Shown one piece after another: positions 42,471 through 51,041 of a DNA stretch of 64,000 nucleotides (its first letter is position 1; every line of letters begins with the position of its first letter). The position numbers and the translations under genes were made by a program. The notes under the pieces are model-generated. The model was not told the DNA's origin. It was given only the letters and a program-made list of their open reading frames with translations, and did no database searches. Source of the stretch: Treponema sp. (GTDB lineage Bacteria > Spirochaetota > Spirochaetia > Treponematales > Breznakiellaceae); contig WQYB01000003.1 of NCBI GenBank assembly GCA_009781475.1, forward strand, positions 25,488 through 89,487, read 5' to 3'.

Positions 42471-43877
42471 TTAAATCACCTTCTTCTCCATCCACTTATT
42501 GCTTAACCAGCGTTTTGTAAAAAAGATACCTCTAAAAAGAAAGTCCGCACCCATTGCAACATATACGGCTACAGGTCCCAATCCAAATGTAAAAGCCAAT
42601 AAAAACGCGGCGCATACCCTTACAAGCCACATTGTGCATGCAGCTACAATCATAACATAATTAGCGTCCCCTGCGGCTTTTAATGCGTTAGGAAGTACAA
42701 ATGACGGACACCAGAATAAAGTTGACGTGATACAGTGGACAGTTAAAAATAGTACGCACATTTTAAACGCTTCTTCGGATAAATTAAAAATACTGACAAT
42801 CGGGTTCATAAAAATAAAAATATTTATATTTATAAAAAGGTACGTTAAATAAGAAAGCAGCATTATCTTTTTTGTGTACCGTTTTGCGGCTGAATAATCT
42901 CCCGCTCCGATACATTGCCCTGCTACAATTAAAAGCCCCATGCCAAAACCGCTGCCAGGCATAAATGCGATAGAATTTATTGTCGCGCTTACAGCGTTAG
43001 CCGCAATTGCGGCGGTTCCGAATATTGTAAAAATTCTTGTAATTAATATTTTACCAATCTGGAACATGGATGATTCAAGACTGCTAGGAATGCCGATTTT
43101 TAAAATACGTTTAATCATGTCCTTATCAAGTTTGATCTTCATTATACCGCTAAGATTTATAATTCTTGTTTTATCCTTCATTAAAAGGTAAATTAATAAA
43201 ACTGCGAGTATTACACGCCCGATAAATGTTGATAATGCGGCTCCAGCCACACCCAGTTTTAAAAGGTAAATAAAAAGCGCGTTCGCTCCAATGTTAAAAA
43301 TGTTTAAAAGGATGACGGCACGCATAGGAACTTTTGAATTTCCCATACTGCGAAACATTGCGGCGGCAGCGGTGTAGATAGCCAAAAAAGGATACGAAAG
43401 AGCAATAAATAAAAAATAAACATCCGCCGATTGCATTACATCTTCTGCGATATTGCCGTAAATAATGGAAAGCATCGGGCGGCGTGTGAATAATGTAAGA
43501 ACCATCAGTATTAACGAAATTATTAAACTTATATAAACAAGCTGCTTTGCGGAGCCGCACGCGTTTTTTTCTTCCTTACGTCCTAAGTACTGGCTTATTA
43601 CGACTGAACCTCCTGTGGCTATTGCATTAAACGCGGTAATAATTAAAAAGTTGATAGTTTCAACAAGTGAAATTCCGGACATCGCATGTTCGCCAACGTA
43701 ACTTACCATTACCATGTTAACGATACTTATCATAACAATAAGGAGTTGTTCGATTATAAGCGGCAAAAATAAAGCAAAGAGCCGTTTATTACTCCAATCT
43801 ACAGGTGTGGGATTTAATGGAGTATCCAGAGGAGAGCTGTGTATCGCTGAAGCGGGATTTACCGGTTGTTCGTTCAA
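42471..43877 (-). CDS. MATE-family multidrug/sodium antiporter
   Basis: The product is 468 aa with about 12 membrane segments. The N-terminal LFALFLPLIIEQLLIVMISIVNMVMVSYVGE and GGSVVISQYLGRKE are typical of MATE transporters, as is GMGLLIVAGQCIGAGDYSAAKR in the second half. It exports cationic compounds in exchange for sodium or protons. The start is a TTG with GGAG just upstream. It is divergent from the Mbeg1-like gene. Confidence 0.9.
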   Translation of the reverse strand: MNEQPVNPASAIHSSPLDTPLNPTPVDWSNKRLFALFLPLIIEQLLIVMISIVNMVMVSYVGEHAMSGISLVETINFLIITAFNAIATGGSVVISQYLGRKEEKNACGSAKQLVYISLIISLILMVLTLFTRRPMLSIIYGNIAEDVMQSADVYFLFIALSYPFLAIYTAAAAMFRSMGNSKVPMRAVILLNIFNIGANALFIYLLKLGVAGAALSTFIGRVILAVLLIYLLMKDKTRIINLSGIMKIKLDKDMIKRILKIGIPSSLESSMFQIGKILITRIFTIFGTAAIAANAVSATINSIAFMPGSGFGMGLLIVAGQCIGAGDYSAAKRYTKKIMLLSYLTYLFININIFIFMNPIVSIFNLSEEAFKMCVLFLTVHCITSTLFWCPSFVLPNALKAAGDANYVMIVAACTMWLVRVCAAFLLAFTFGLGPVAVYVAMGADFLFRGIFFTKRWLSNKWMEKKVI

Positions 43878-43939
43878 AATGTCTCCATAGGATAATTATT
43901 TGCTTATCTATGTACTAAATTTGTGTTATATTTAATAGT

Positions 43940-45052
43940 ATGGCAGATTTGTTTGATTATATTAAGTGGAGGGGTGATATTTGTTTTTCAGCTTCTCCGT
44001 TTAACCCTGTAGACAATATAATTCTCTCCCAGCTTTCATACCTTACCTTAGACGGTATTGTTCCAAGCCCAGAAGATAAAACCGGTATAAGTATTGCTTT
44101 AGCCGTCAGGGTTTACAATGAAAGATTAAACAGCAGAGAAGGAATAAAAGTAACTTCGATTTTCAAAGAAGATCCGCAGTTAATAAGCTCCTTAGCTTCT
44201 TCCAGAAGGTTTGGAGACTGCCAGCTTTTCGGTTATGTAAACCAAATTGACACAAATCTTGAAATTCAATTTTCCGCTTTGAGCGTAAATACAAATGATG
44301 GTTTTTGTTTTATAGCTTTTAGGGGAACTGATACTTCATTGGTAGGATGGAAGGAAGACTTTAACATGTGTTTTAAAGATGTTGTTCCTTCTCAGCTTGA
44401 AGCGGTAAAGTATCTTGATAAAATGGCTCCTATGATTAAAGAGGATTTGCGTGTTGGAGGTCATTCAAAAGGCGGCAATCTTGCTATTTATTCCGCTTCA
44501 AATTGCAGTAAAAAAAATCAAAAACGAATTAAAGTAATTTATAATAACGACGCTCCCGGTTTTAACGAAAAATTTATTTCCAGTACAGGTTATTTAGCGG
44601 TAAAAGACAGGATTCAATCCTATGTGCCGCAATCATCGGTTATTGGAATGTTTATGGAACATGGAAAAAGCAACATTATAATAAAAAGCACTGAAAGCGG
44701 TATTATGCAGCATTGCCTTTATTCTTGGGAAGTAACACATAACGATTTGGTTCGCGCGGAAAAATCTACAGTAAGCAGCCGTTTTATTAACAAAACAATC
44801 CGTGAATGGATTAATAGTCATGATAATGCACAGCGTGAACATTTTATTGAAGCTCTCTACCATATATTTAATGAAGCGGATGTTAAATCTACTGTTGATT
44901 TTGAAAATTCATGGTTTTCTTCGGCAGGACGTGTTTTAAAATCTTTAAGCCATGTTGATGAATCGACAAGAAAATTTATAAGAAAAACAATAGCCGGACT
45001 TTTTGTAACAGCAGGGCGTAATTTTGATTCGCTTTTTAAAAATGACGAATAG
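43940..45052 (+). CDS. Mbeg1-like (DUF2974) alpha/beta hydrolase
   Basis: The product is 370 aa. FSALSVNTNDGFCFIAFRGTD followed by the nucleophile elbow VGGHSKGGNLAIYSA is characteristic of the Mbeg1-like branch of lipase-type hydrolases. NNDAPGFN follows. The Ser in GHSKGG is the likely nucleophile. The substrate is unknown. The extended -10 TGTTATATT (-10 hexamer 43927-43932) ends 7 nt before the ATG with no Shine-Dalgarno, suggesting a leaderless mRNA. Confidence 0.85.
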   Translation: MADLFDYIKWRGDICFSASPFNPVDNIILSQLSYLTLDGIVPSPEDKTGISIALAVRVYNERLNSREGIKVTSIFKEDPQLISSLASSRRFGDCQLFGYVNQIDTNLEIQFSALSVNTNDGFCFIAFRGTDTSLVGWKEDFNMCFKDVVPSQLEAVKYLDKMAPMIKEDLRVGGHSKGGNLAIYSASNCSKKNQKRIKVIYNNDAPGFNEKFISSTGYLAVKDRIQSYVPQSSVIGMFMEHGKSNIIIKSTESGIMQHCLYSWEVTHNDLVRAEKSTVSSRFINKTIREWINSHDNAQREHFIEALYHIFNEADVKSTVDFENSWFSSAGRVLKSLSHVDESTRKFIRKTIAGLFVTAGRNFDSLFKNDE

Positions 45053-45066
45053 GTTTTACATCGATT

Positions 45067-46641
45067 TTACATTAATGGAGCAAATATCCGAAGAACATCC
45101 TGAATAATCCGCTGCAATGCATTGCGGGCGCAGTCTTTTATGGTAATTTCATGAGAACGCGGAAGGGTATTTAAAAAATCTTTTTTAATTTCTGTTACAG
45201 TATCGCTTGCATAGATTAATACACCGCATTCAAAGTGAAGGTACAGGCTTCTGAAATCAAGGTTTGTAGTTCCTACTGTCGCTACTTTATCATCGGAAAT
45301 AAATGTTTTTCCGTGATTAAATCCCGATGTGTATTCATAAACTTTTACTCCGGCTTGAATTAAACGGCGGTAATATGAACGTGATGTAATCGCTACTATC
45401 CATTTATCCCATCTGTGAGGTGTAATTATGCGGACATCAACTCCGCTTTTAGCTGCAAGGGTAAGCGCGGATAAAAGATTATCATCTACAATCAGATAAG
45501 GCGTATTAATATATACATAATTTCTTGCCTGATTTATTATCTGGATATATACATGTTCTCCGACATTTTCAGGATCTACAGGGCTGTCTGCATAAGGCTG
45601 AACATATCCCCATGATTCATAACCTTCGATTACGCCGCTTGCTGTATGTTCAATAATATTATCCCGCCACGGAAAAAATGAAGTATAATCGTCTTTAATT
45701 TTAAAACCAAGGTTCCACATTTGCAGAAAAATTAAAGTTAAAGACCATGCTCCGTCTCCTTCGATCATTATAGCTGCATCTTTCCAGTGGCCAAATCTTT
45801 CTACTACATTAATATATTCATCGGCGATGTTTAATCCGCCTGTGAAAGCTACTTTGCCGTCTATTGAAATAATTTTTCTGTGGTCTCTGTTATTTTGCAA
45901 TGAAGAAATAATCGGTTTAAACCTGTTAAAGACATAACTTTTTATCCCTTTTTTTCTTAATTGTTTTTGAAAATCTGAAGGTAGAGTGAGAAAGCAGCCA
46001 AGATCATCATACATAATTCTTATATCCAAACCAGCTGCGGCTTTTTTCTCCAGTGTCTTTAATATAAAATCGAGCATGTGCCCTTCTTTTATAATAAAAA
46101 ATTCCAGAAAAATATATTTCTTTGCTTTTTCCAGTTCTTCTAAAACATTATAAAAAAAAGATTCGCCTGACGGAAAATAAACTTGTCTTGTATTGCCGTA
46201 AACGGGAAAACCTGCATATTCCTGTAAATAATGTGCCTGTGTTTTAAATTCAGGATGAATATTTATTAATTCATCAAGACGGTTGCCGGGCATAAAAAAC
46301 GCTTTCTGAGTGTCTCTTATGTTGCGGTTCAAAGCACGTCTGAGTTTTTTTGGATTAGACCAGAAGTTCAGCATTATATAAAGTATTCCGCCGAAGAAGG
46401 GAAATAATAAAATTAAAAATATCCATGTAAGTTTGTAACCTGGTTTTTCATGTTTATTAATTATTGAAATACAAACAATGGTACTTATAAAACCAAGAAC
46501 AAGATATGAGTATCTTAAATAAATCCCGGTTCCTGCTATTAAAGAAATTATAATTGCAATTTGTATCAGTAAAGATATTATTACCAGCGCTTTTCTTCTA
46601 AGGAGTACATTCAGCCACTTTTTGGTTTTTTTTACCGGCAT
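45067..46641 (-). CDS. cls: Cardiolipin synthase (phospholipase D family)
   Basis: The product is 524 aa. Two N-terminal membrane helices are followed by two HKD active sites, NRDHRKIISIDGKVAFTGGLN and FNHGKTFISDDKVATVGTTN, in the normal order and spacing for bacterial ClsA. It condenses phosphatidylglycerol to cardiolipin at the membrane. AGGAC lies upstream of the ATG. It is convergent with the Mbeg1-like hydrolase. Confidence 0.93.
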   Translation of the reverse strand: MPVKKTKKWLNVLLRRKALVIISLLIQIAIIISLIAGTGIYLRYSYLVLGFISTIVCISIINKHEKPGYKLTWIFLILLFPFFGGILYIMLNFWSNPKKLRRALNRNIRDTQKAFFMPGNRLDELINIHPEFKTQAHYLQEYAGFPVYGNTRQVYFPSGESFFYNVLEELEKAKKYIFLEFFIIKEGHMLDFILKTLEKKAAAGLDIRIMYDDLGCFLTLPSDFQKQLRKKGIKSYVFNRFKPIISSLQNNRDHRKIISIDGKVAFTGGLNIADEYINVVERFGHWKDAAIMIEGDGAWSLTLIFLQMWNLGFKIKDDYTSFFPWRDNIIEHTASGVIEGYESWGYVQPYADSPVDPENVGEHVYIQIINQARNYVYINTPYLIVDDNLLSALTLAAKSGVDVRIITPHRWDKWIVAITSRSYYRRLIQAGVKVYEYTSGFNHGKTFISDDKVATVGTTNLDFRSLYLHFECGVLIYASDTVTEIKKDFLNTLPRSHEITIKDCARNALQRIIQDVLRIFAPLM

Positions 46642-46660
46642 TTATTATTGTCCTAATAAA

Positions 46661-47329
46661 TTAAATTGGCCATTTTCCTGCACCTTGCCGCAAGACTTTT
46701 ATTTCATCTGCGCACATGTCTAAAATTGTAGAAAAAATGCGCTCTCTTTCTTCGCCGCTGTCAAGAATTAAGTCCAGTCCTTCTATGTCATCAAGTTCCC
46801 AGCCGCTTTCAAAGAGCTGGTCTTCCGGTATCGGCGGCAGTTCTGTTTCTGCATCTTCGCTGTCTTCCATTTCATTGTCGGCGCTTTTTATCATACTTCT
46901 TTTTGCGGTTATCGAATAAAGAGGATGTTTAAGAGTTTCTATCAATTTTACCGGAACAGGATAATCGGGGATACGAACGCCAAGTTCCTGACGGCGGATA
47001 TCAAGAAATTTTTCAGTTCCTGAAAGTGTTTTTAAAATAAAAACATAAGGTCCTGGCGTAAGGCGGTTTATCAATCGAAAGCGCGTATTATCCAATTTAC
47101 AAACTTCTACAAATTGCGAAATGCTTGAACACAATAAAGTAAAATGGCGTTCATCTCTTTCACCTGAAATGCTTCTTAATTTTTTTATTGCGGCAGGAGA
47201 TTTGATCGAACAGACAATACTCCAGCTTGTGTCAGTAGGAAGAGCTAGAAGACCTCCGTCCTGCAGTATCCGTGCTGCGCGGTTTAAAACTCTGTCATCA
47301 ATATTTGACGGGACAATGTATTCAAGCAT
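46661..47329 (-). CDS. YciO/YrdC/Sua5-family protein
   Basis: The product is 222 aa. The YrdC fold is visible in LQDGGLLALPTDTSWSIVCSI, the KKLRSISGERDERHFTLLC segment, RLTPGPYVFIL and LGVRIPDYPV. YrdC/Sua5 makes threonylcarbamoyl-AMP for tRNA t6A. This protein looks closer to the YciO branch, whose role is less clear. An acidic C-terminal insert (NEMEDSEDAETELPP) is unusual. GAGGTGAT overlaps the stop of the preceding gene, so the two are coupled. Confidence 0.82.
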   Translation of the reverse strand: MLEYIVPSNIDDRVLNRAARILQDGGLLALPTDTSWSIVCSIKSPAAIKKLRSISGERDERHFTLLCSSISQFVEVCKLDNTRFRLINRLTPGPYVFILKTLSGTEKFLDIRRQELGVRIPDYPVPVKLIETLKHPLYSITAKRSMIKSADNEMEDSEDAETELPPIPEDQLFESGWELDDIEGLDLILDSGEERERIFSTILDMCADEIKVLRQGAGKWPI

Positions 47330-47335
47330 ATCACC

Positions 47336-47782
47336 TCACGGAACCCACATTAATTTATCGGGAGCGGATTCTTTTAAAAAAATATTTTCATATCGCCCGG
47401 AATGTTTTATAGAAGTTTTTTCAGGATTATATGTTTGCATTAAACACCAAATAATATCTTCCATTATATTGGAAGAATGAGTAGTGACATACCGGAACCA
47501 TATTTCTTTTTCTTCCAGTATTTTCCGCACCTGTTCATTGTCTTTGCATAATTCCGGATCTGTTACCCGCCGTATTTCGCTTCGCAGTCCTCCGTAAATT
47601 GTTTTTTCTACAAAGAAAAGGCGCAAACGGTTTTTTTCATCCATCCAGTATATTTCAAAAATTCCTGCGACTGCCGGGACTTTTGTGATTATTGAATAAC
47701 GGTCAGCTTTGGATAACGGAGACCAATTAACAAAATAATAAATATCCCCATTTTTTTCTGTTGCTTTAATATCATAATTCAT
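47336..47782 (-). CDS. Conserved hypothetical protein
   Basis: I do not recognise this 148-aa protein. It is soluble, without a signal peptide or membrane segment, and rich in aromatic residues (FEIYWMDEKNRLRLFFVEK, GRYENIFLKESAPDKLMWVP). It is immediately upstream of and coupled to the YciO-like gene. This may hint at a role around tRNA or translation, but that is only context. Confidence 0.6.
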   Translation of the reverse strand: MNYDIKATEKNGDIYYFVNWSPLSKADRYSIITKVPAVAGIFEIYWMDEKNRLRLFFVEKTIYGGLRSEIRRVTDPELCKDNEQVRKILEEKEIWFRYVTTHSSNIMEDIIWCLMQTYNPEKTSIKHSGRYENIFLKESAPDKLMWVP

Positions 47783-47948
47783 AATTCAATTTAGCATAAA
47801 AATAATACATTTTCCATACATAAATAATAATAGATGTATGAAAATAGATACACTATCGTAATTTAAAGGGTTTTGCATATCTTGTAAAAATAATGTAATT
47901 CCTTATGTAACATAGAGTTATAATTATTGTTATAGATTATATATGACT

Positions 47949-47964
47949 TGGCACGTTTATTGCT
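47949..47964 (+). promoter_or_regulatory. Sigma-54 (-24/-12) promoter of the sigma factor gene
   Basis: TTGGCACG-TTTA-TTGCT matches the sigma-54 consensus, with GG at 47950-47951 and GC at 47962-47963 at the exact GG-N10-GC spacing. Transcription would start near 47975, 24 nt before the ATG at 47999, which has GGAGG upstream. Confidence 0.8.
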
Positions 47965-47998
47965 ATAAAATAATAACCTATATAGGGCGGAGGGCTAT

Positions 47999-48886
47999 AT
48001 GCAGAAGAAGCAGTTAAAATCCAATGATAATTTGCTTGATGTGTATTACAAGCAGATTAAAGCATTTCCTCTTTTATCATTTGAAGAAGAATTGGAATTA
48101 TCCAGGCAAATTCAGGAAACCCTGCGCAATCAGGGCGATGTTTCAGAATTTGACGGGAATTGTCCTGCTTTGCATAAATTGGTCAACTCCAATTTAAGGC
48201 TGGTAATTAAAATTGCCGGATTATTTAATGTACCCGGCATTTCCATTATGGATATGATTCAGGAAGGCAATATAGGATTGATTCACGCGGCGAAAAAATT
48301 CGATTACCGCAAAAATGTTCGTTTTTGTTCTTATGCAAGCTGGTGGATCCGCCAATTTATAAGCAGATATATTATCAATAAAAGGCGCATGGTTCGTTTG
48401 CCGGAACGCAAAGAAGAAACACTGCGTAAAATCCAGCAAACATATCATGTTCTCTGCCAATCCTTGATGCATCAGCCGAATTCAGTTGATATTGCCAATG
48501 AACTTGGTATTTCTGTTCAGGATGTTGATTCGTATGTAAATATGTCCGCTGATTCATTATCATTTGAACGAAATATGAATGATGATGAAAATATAAGCGC
48601 TGTAGATTTCCATGAAGATTATACTTACAACCCTGAACGATCTTTAATGAAGCAGGCATCTGTTGACGGTACTATGCGTGTACTTAATAATTTAATGGAT
48701 AAAGAAAAACGAATAATAAGTTATCGTTATCAATTAAACGGCTGCGAGCGCCATACATTACGGGAAATCGGAGACAAACTTGATATATCTCCCGAAACTG
48801 TCCGCCAGATTGAACAAAGAGCGCTTAAAAAAATTCGAAGTCATGCAAATGAACTGCGCGAATGTATCTACGAAGAAGCGATGTAA
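47999..48886 (+). CDS. Sigma-70-family RNA polymerase sigma factor (group 1/2, RpoD/RpoS-like)
   Basis: The product is 295 aa and lacks region 1.1. Region 1.2 starts at DNLLDVYYKQIKAFPLLSFEEE. Region 2 contains NLRLVIKIAG, DMIQEGNIGLIHAAKKFDYRK and FCSYASWWIRQFISR. Region 4.2 is TLREIGDKLDISPETVRQIEQRALKK. The short length and the sigma-54 promoter upstream suggest an alternative factor under RpoN control, like RpoS in Borrelia. Whether it is the orthologue cannot be decided here. The gene is followed by a dispersed repeat. Confidence 0.88.
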   Translation: MQKKQLKSNDNLLDVYYKQIKAFPLLSFEEELELSRQIQETLRNQGDVSEFDGNCPALHKLVNSNLRLVIKIAGLFNVPGISIMDMIQEGNIGLIHAAKKFDYRKNVRFCSYASWWIRQFISRYIINKRRMVRLPERKEETLRKIQQTYHVLCQSLMHQPNSVDIANELGISVQDVDSYVNMSADSLSFERNMNDDENISAVDFHEDYTYNPERSLMKQASVDGTMRVLNNLMDKEKRIISYRYQLNGCERHTLREIGDKLDISPETVRQIEQRALKKIRSHANELRECIYEEAM

Positions 48887-48907
48887 GACAAGTTAATAAA
48901 TTAAGAA

Positions 48908-49018
48908 TTTTTACCACGAACCACACGAACCATCACGAAAGAAGAAAAGATATCGAAGTATAAGTTCGTGGTCGTGCCTGTAGGCACGATTTTGTGTTTT
49001 TTGTGGTTAAGTATTTTT
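48908..49018. repeat. Dispersed CACGAACC/GTTCGTGG palindromic repeat
   Basis: CCACGAACCACACGAACC on the left and GTTCGTGG on the right are complementary. A perfect CGTGCC-TGTA-GGCACG hairpin lies between (48973-48988), and the end GTGGTTAA pairs with the start TTACCAC. It is related in style to the repeat at 13551. Confidence 0.65.
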
Positions 49019-49168
49019 TATAGTACTATTAAAATTATAGTAATTTATTTACAATCATTTTATGATAAATGAAAATGCTCTTGTTATATATAAAAATAAA
49101 CCTGCGATTGTAAAGAGCGCGCTGAAGGAAAATATACAATTACTCTAGCAGACAGCGAACAGATAAAA

Positions 49169-50950
49169 GTGCGGGATAAAGATATAGAATTAATCCATCC
49201 CGGACCTGTAAAAAACTTCAGCGAAATTAATATTAATAACCTTTCAGACTCTTCAATCAAGGAAACATGGGAATTATTACTGGAAGAAAATGAACCCATG
49301 TCTTTAAAAGATCTTACCAATTTAATATATAACGAATATAAACCATCAACAGCTTTTGCGGTTTATTCCCTGTTAAAAGACGGGCTTTATTTTAATGGAA
49401 CAATCGATGCGATTACTCCCCGTAAAAAAGAAGATGTTGAAAGCGAAGAATCAAAACGCGGCGGTAAATTAAAAGAAACAGAGGAACGCTGCGCTTTTAT
49501 CGAACGTTTAAAATTATGTGTAAAAAACCCTTCAGGTAATGTTTTACTGCCTGATGATAAACGTTTCATGCAGGATATAGAAGCGCTGGCTTTCGGTAAA
49601 TCAATAAAGAGCCGTACGTTAAAAGATTTAGGTATTAGTGAAACGCCGGAAGACGCGCATAGTCTTCTTTTAAAAACAAGTTTTTGGACAAAGATGGTAA
49701 ATCCGCATCCAAGCCGTTTTGGTCTTTCTTTAAATAATGCTGTTGTTTGCCCCGACGCGCCTTTAGCCAATGAACAAAGAAAGGATCTATGTCACCTAAA
49801 AGCATTTGCCATTGATAATAGCTGGAGTAATGATCCCGACGATGCTATTTCTGTAACCGAAGAATCGGGAAATACTGTACTTTATGTGCATATCGCAGAT
49901 CCAGCTTCCAGTATTACTTTTGACAGTCCTTGCGAAAAAGAAGCAAGAGATCGCGGAGCCACTCTTTATATTCCGGAAGGTACTTTCCGTATGTTAGCTG
50001 AAGATACTATACCTTTATTTGCTCTTGGGTTATGTGAAAAATCACCTGCGCTTACTTTTAAAATGACAATAGATACACAAGGTAATGTTATTGATACTGA
50101 AATATTTCCTTCGATTATTAATGTGCGCCGTTTAACATACGAACAAGCCGACAGGGAAATGGAAGAAGATTCTGATGATGGTGTTATATTTCGTTCTCTT
50201 TTTAATTTAACGCAAAAAATTTGCAATCGCCGTATTAAACAAGGCGCTATCAATATTGAATATTATGATGTTCATATATTTATAGAAAATGAAACTGTAA
50301 AAATAGAACAGGAAATACATTGTAAATCCGCATCTATCGTAAAAGAATGTATGATAACAGCAGGAGAGGGAGCCGGAACATGGGCAGCTTCAAAAGGACT
50401 TGCATTTCCGTATATAAGTCAGGAAATTGAAACACAGCCCGATAACAAACAAAAAGATTTAGGCGGTATCGCAGGATCATTTCAGCTTAGGCGCTGTATG
50501 AGACCTCGTGTTCTTTCTGTAAAACCGGGTCGTCATCAGGGGTTGGGATTGGAAACTTACACACAGGTTACAAGCCCTCTTCGCAGGTACACAGACCTTT
50601 TATCGCACATTCAGATACGCAAAGTGCTGCGCGGCGAAAAACCGCTTTCTGCTGATGATATGTCAATGTGTCTCGGTTACGGCGAAGCTGCATCTTCTGC
50701 GGTAATTCACGCCGAAAGAGCTTCAAATAATCACTGGATTATGGTTTACCTTGCTGAAAAAATAGATTCAATATGGGATGCTATTGCAATCGAAAATAAA
50801 GGAAACCGCTGGCTTGTATTAATACCTTCAGTCGCGCTTGAAATCCAAATACCGCTGCAAAAGAAAGTATCACCTAACGAAACGATTAAACTGGTTTTAA
50901 AATCCGTTAACATTTCCAAAGGTGAAGCTATTTTTATACACGCGGTTTAG
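49169..50950 (+). CDS. RNB-domain ribonuclease (RNase II/R family), 5' end frameshifted
   Basis: The 593-aa frame has the RNB catalytic core: FAIDNSWSNDPDDAISV (clustered Asp for two metals), LYVHIADPASSI, RDRGATLYIPEGTFRMLA, and the late YTQVTSPLRRYTDLLSHIQIRKVL. It degrades RNA 3' to 5'. The annotated GTG start is not natural. An ATG at 49062 opens MINENALVIYKNKPAIVK, which continues in the other frame as ERAEGKYTITLADSEQIKVRD if one A is restored in the AAA at 49112-49114. So the full gene is about 49062-50950 with a -1 frameshift near codon 18, real or a sequencing error. Confidence 0.85.
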   Translation: MRDKDIELIHPGPVKNFSEININNLSDSSIKETWELLLEENEPMSLKDLTNLIYNEYKPSTAFAVYSLLKDGLYFNGTIDAITPRKKEDVESEESKRGGKLKETEERCAFIERLKLCVKNPSGNVLLPDDKRFMQDIEALAFGKSIKSRTLKDLGISETPEDAHSLLLKTSFWTKMVNPHPSRFGLSLNNAVVCPDAPLANEQRKDLCHLKAFAIDNSWSNDPDDAISVTEESGNTVLYVHIADPASSITFDSPCEKEARDRGATLYIPEGTFRMLAEDTIPLFALGLCEKSPALTFKMTIDTQGNVIDTEIFPSIINVRRLTYEQADREMEEDSDDGVIFRSLFNLTQKICNRRIKQGAINIEYYDVHIFIENETVKIEQEIHCKSASIVKECMITAGEGAGTWAASKGLAFPYISQEIETQPDNKQKDLGGIAGSFQLRRCMRPRVLSVKPGRHQGLGLETYTQVTSPLRRYTDLLSHIQIRKVLRGEKPLSADDMSMCLGYGEAASSAVIHAERASNNHWIMVYLAEKIDSIWDAIAIENKGNRWLVLIPSVALEIQIPLQKKVSPNETIKLVLKSVNISKGEAIFIHAV

Positions 50951-50966
50951 AACATTATAAATAATG

Positions 50967-51000
50967 TCCGCGGATTAATGCGGATTTTCACGGATTAATA
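50967..51000. repeat. CGGATT 10-bp-period repeat
   Basis: CGGATTAATG, CGGATTTTCA and CGGATTAATA follow each other exactly every 10 bp (50971-51000) after TCCG. It lies between two convergent genes and is of a type seen as an intergenic repeat in many bacteria. Confidence 0.65.
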
Positions 51001-51041
51001 TAATTATCTGCGAACAGAAGAATTTAAGTGTTTAAATTTCT

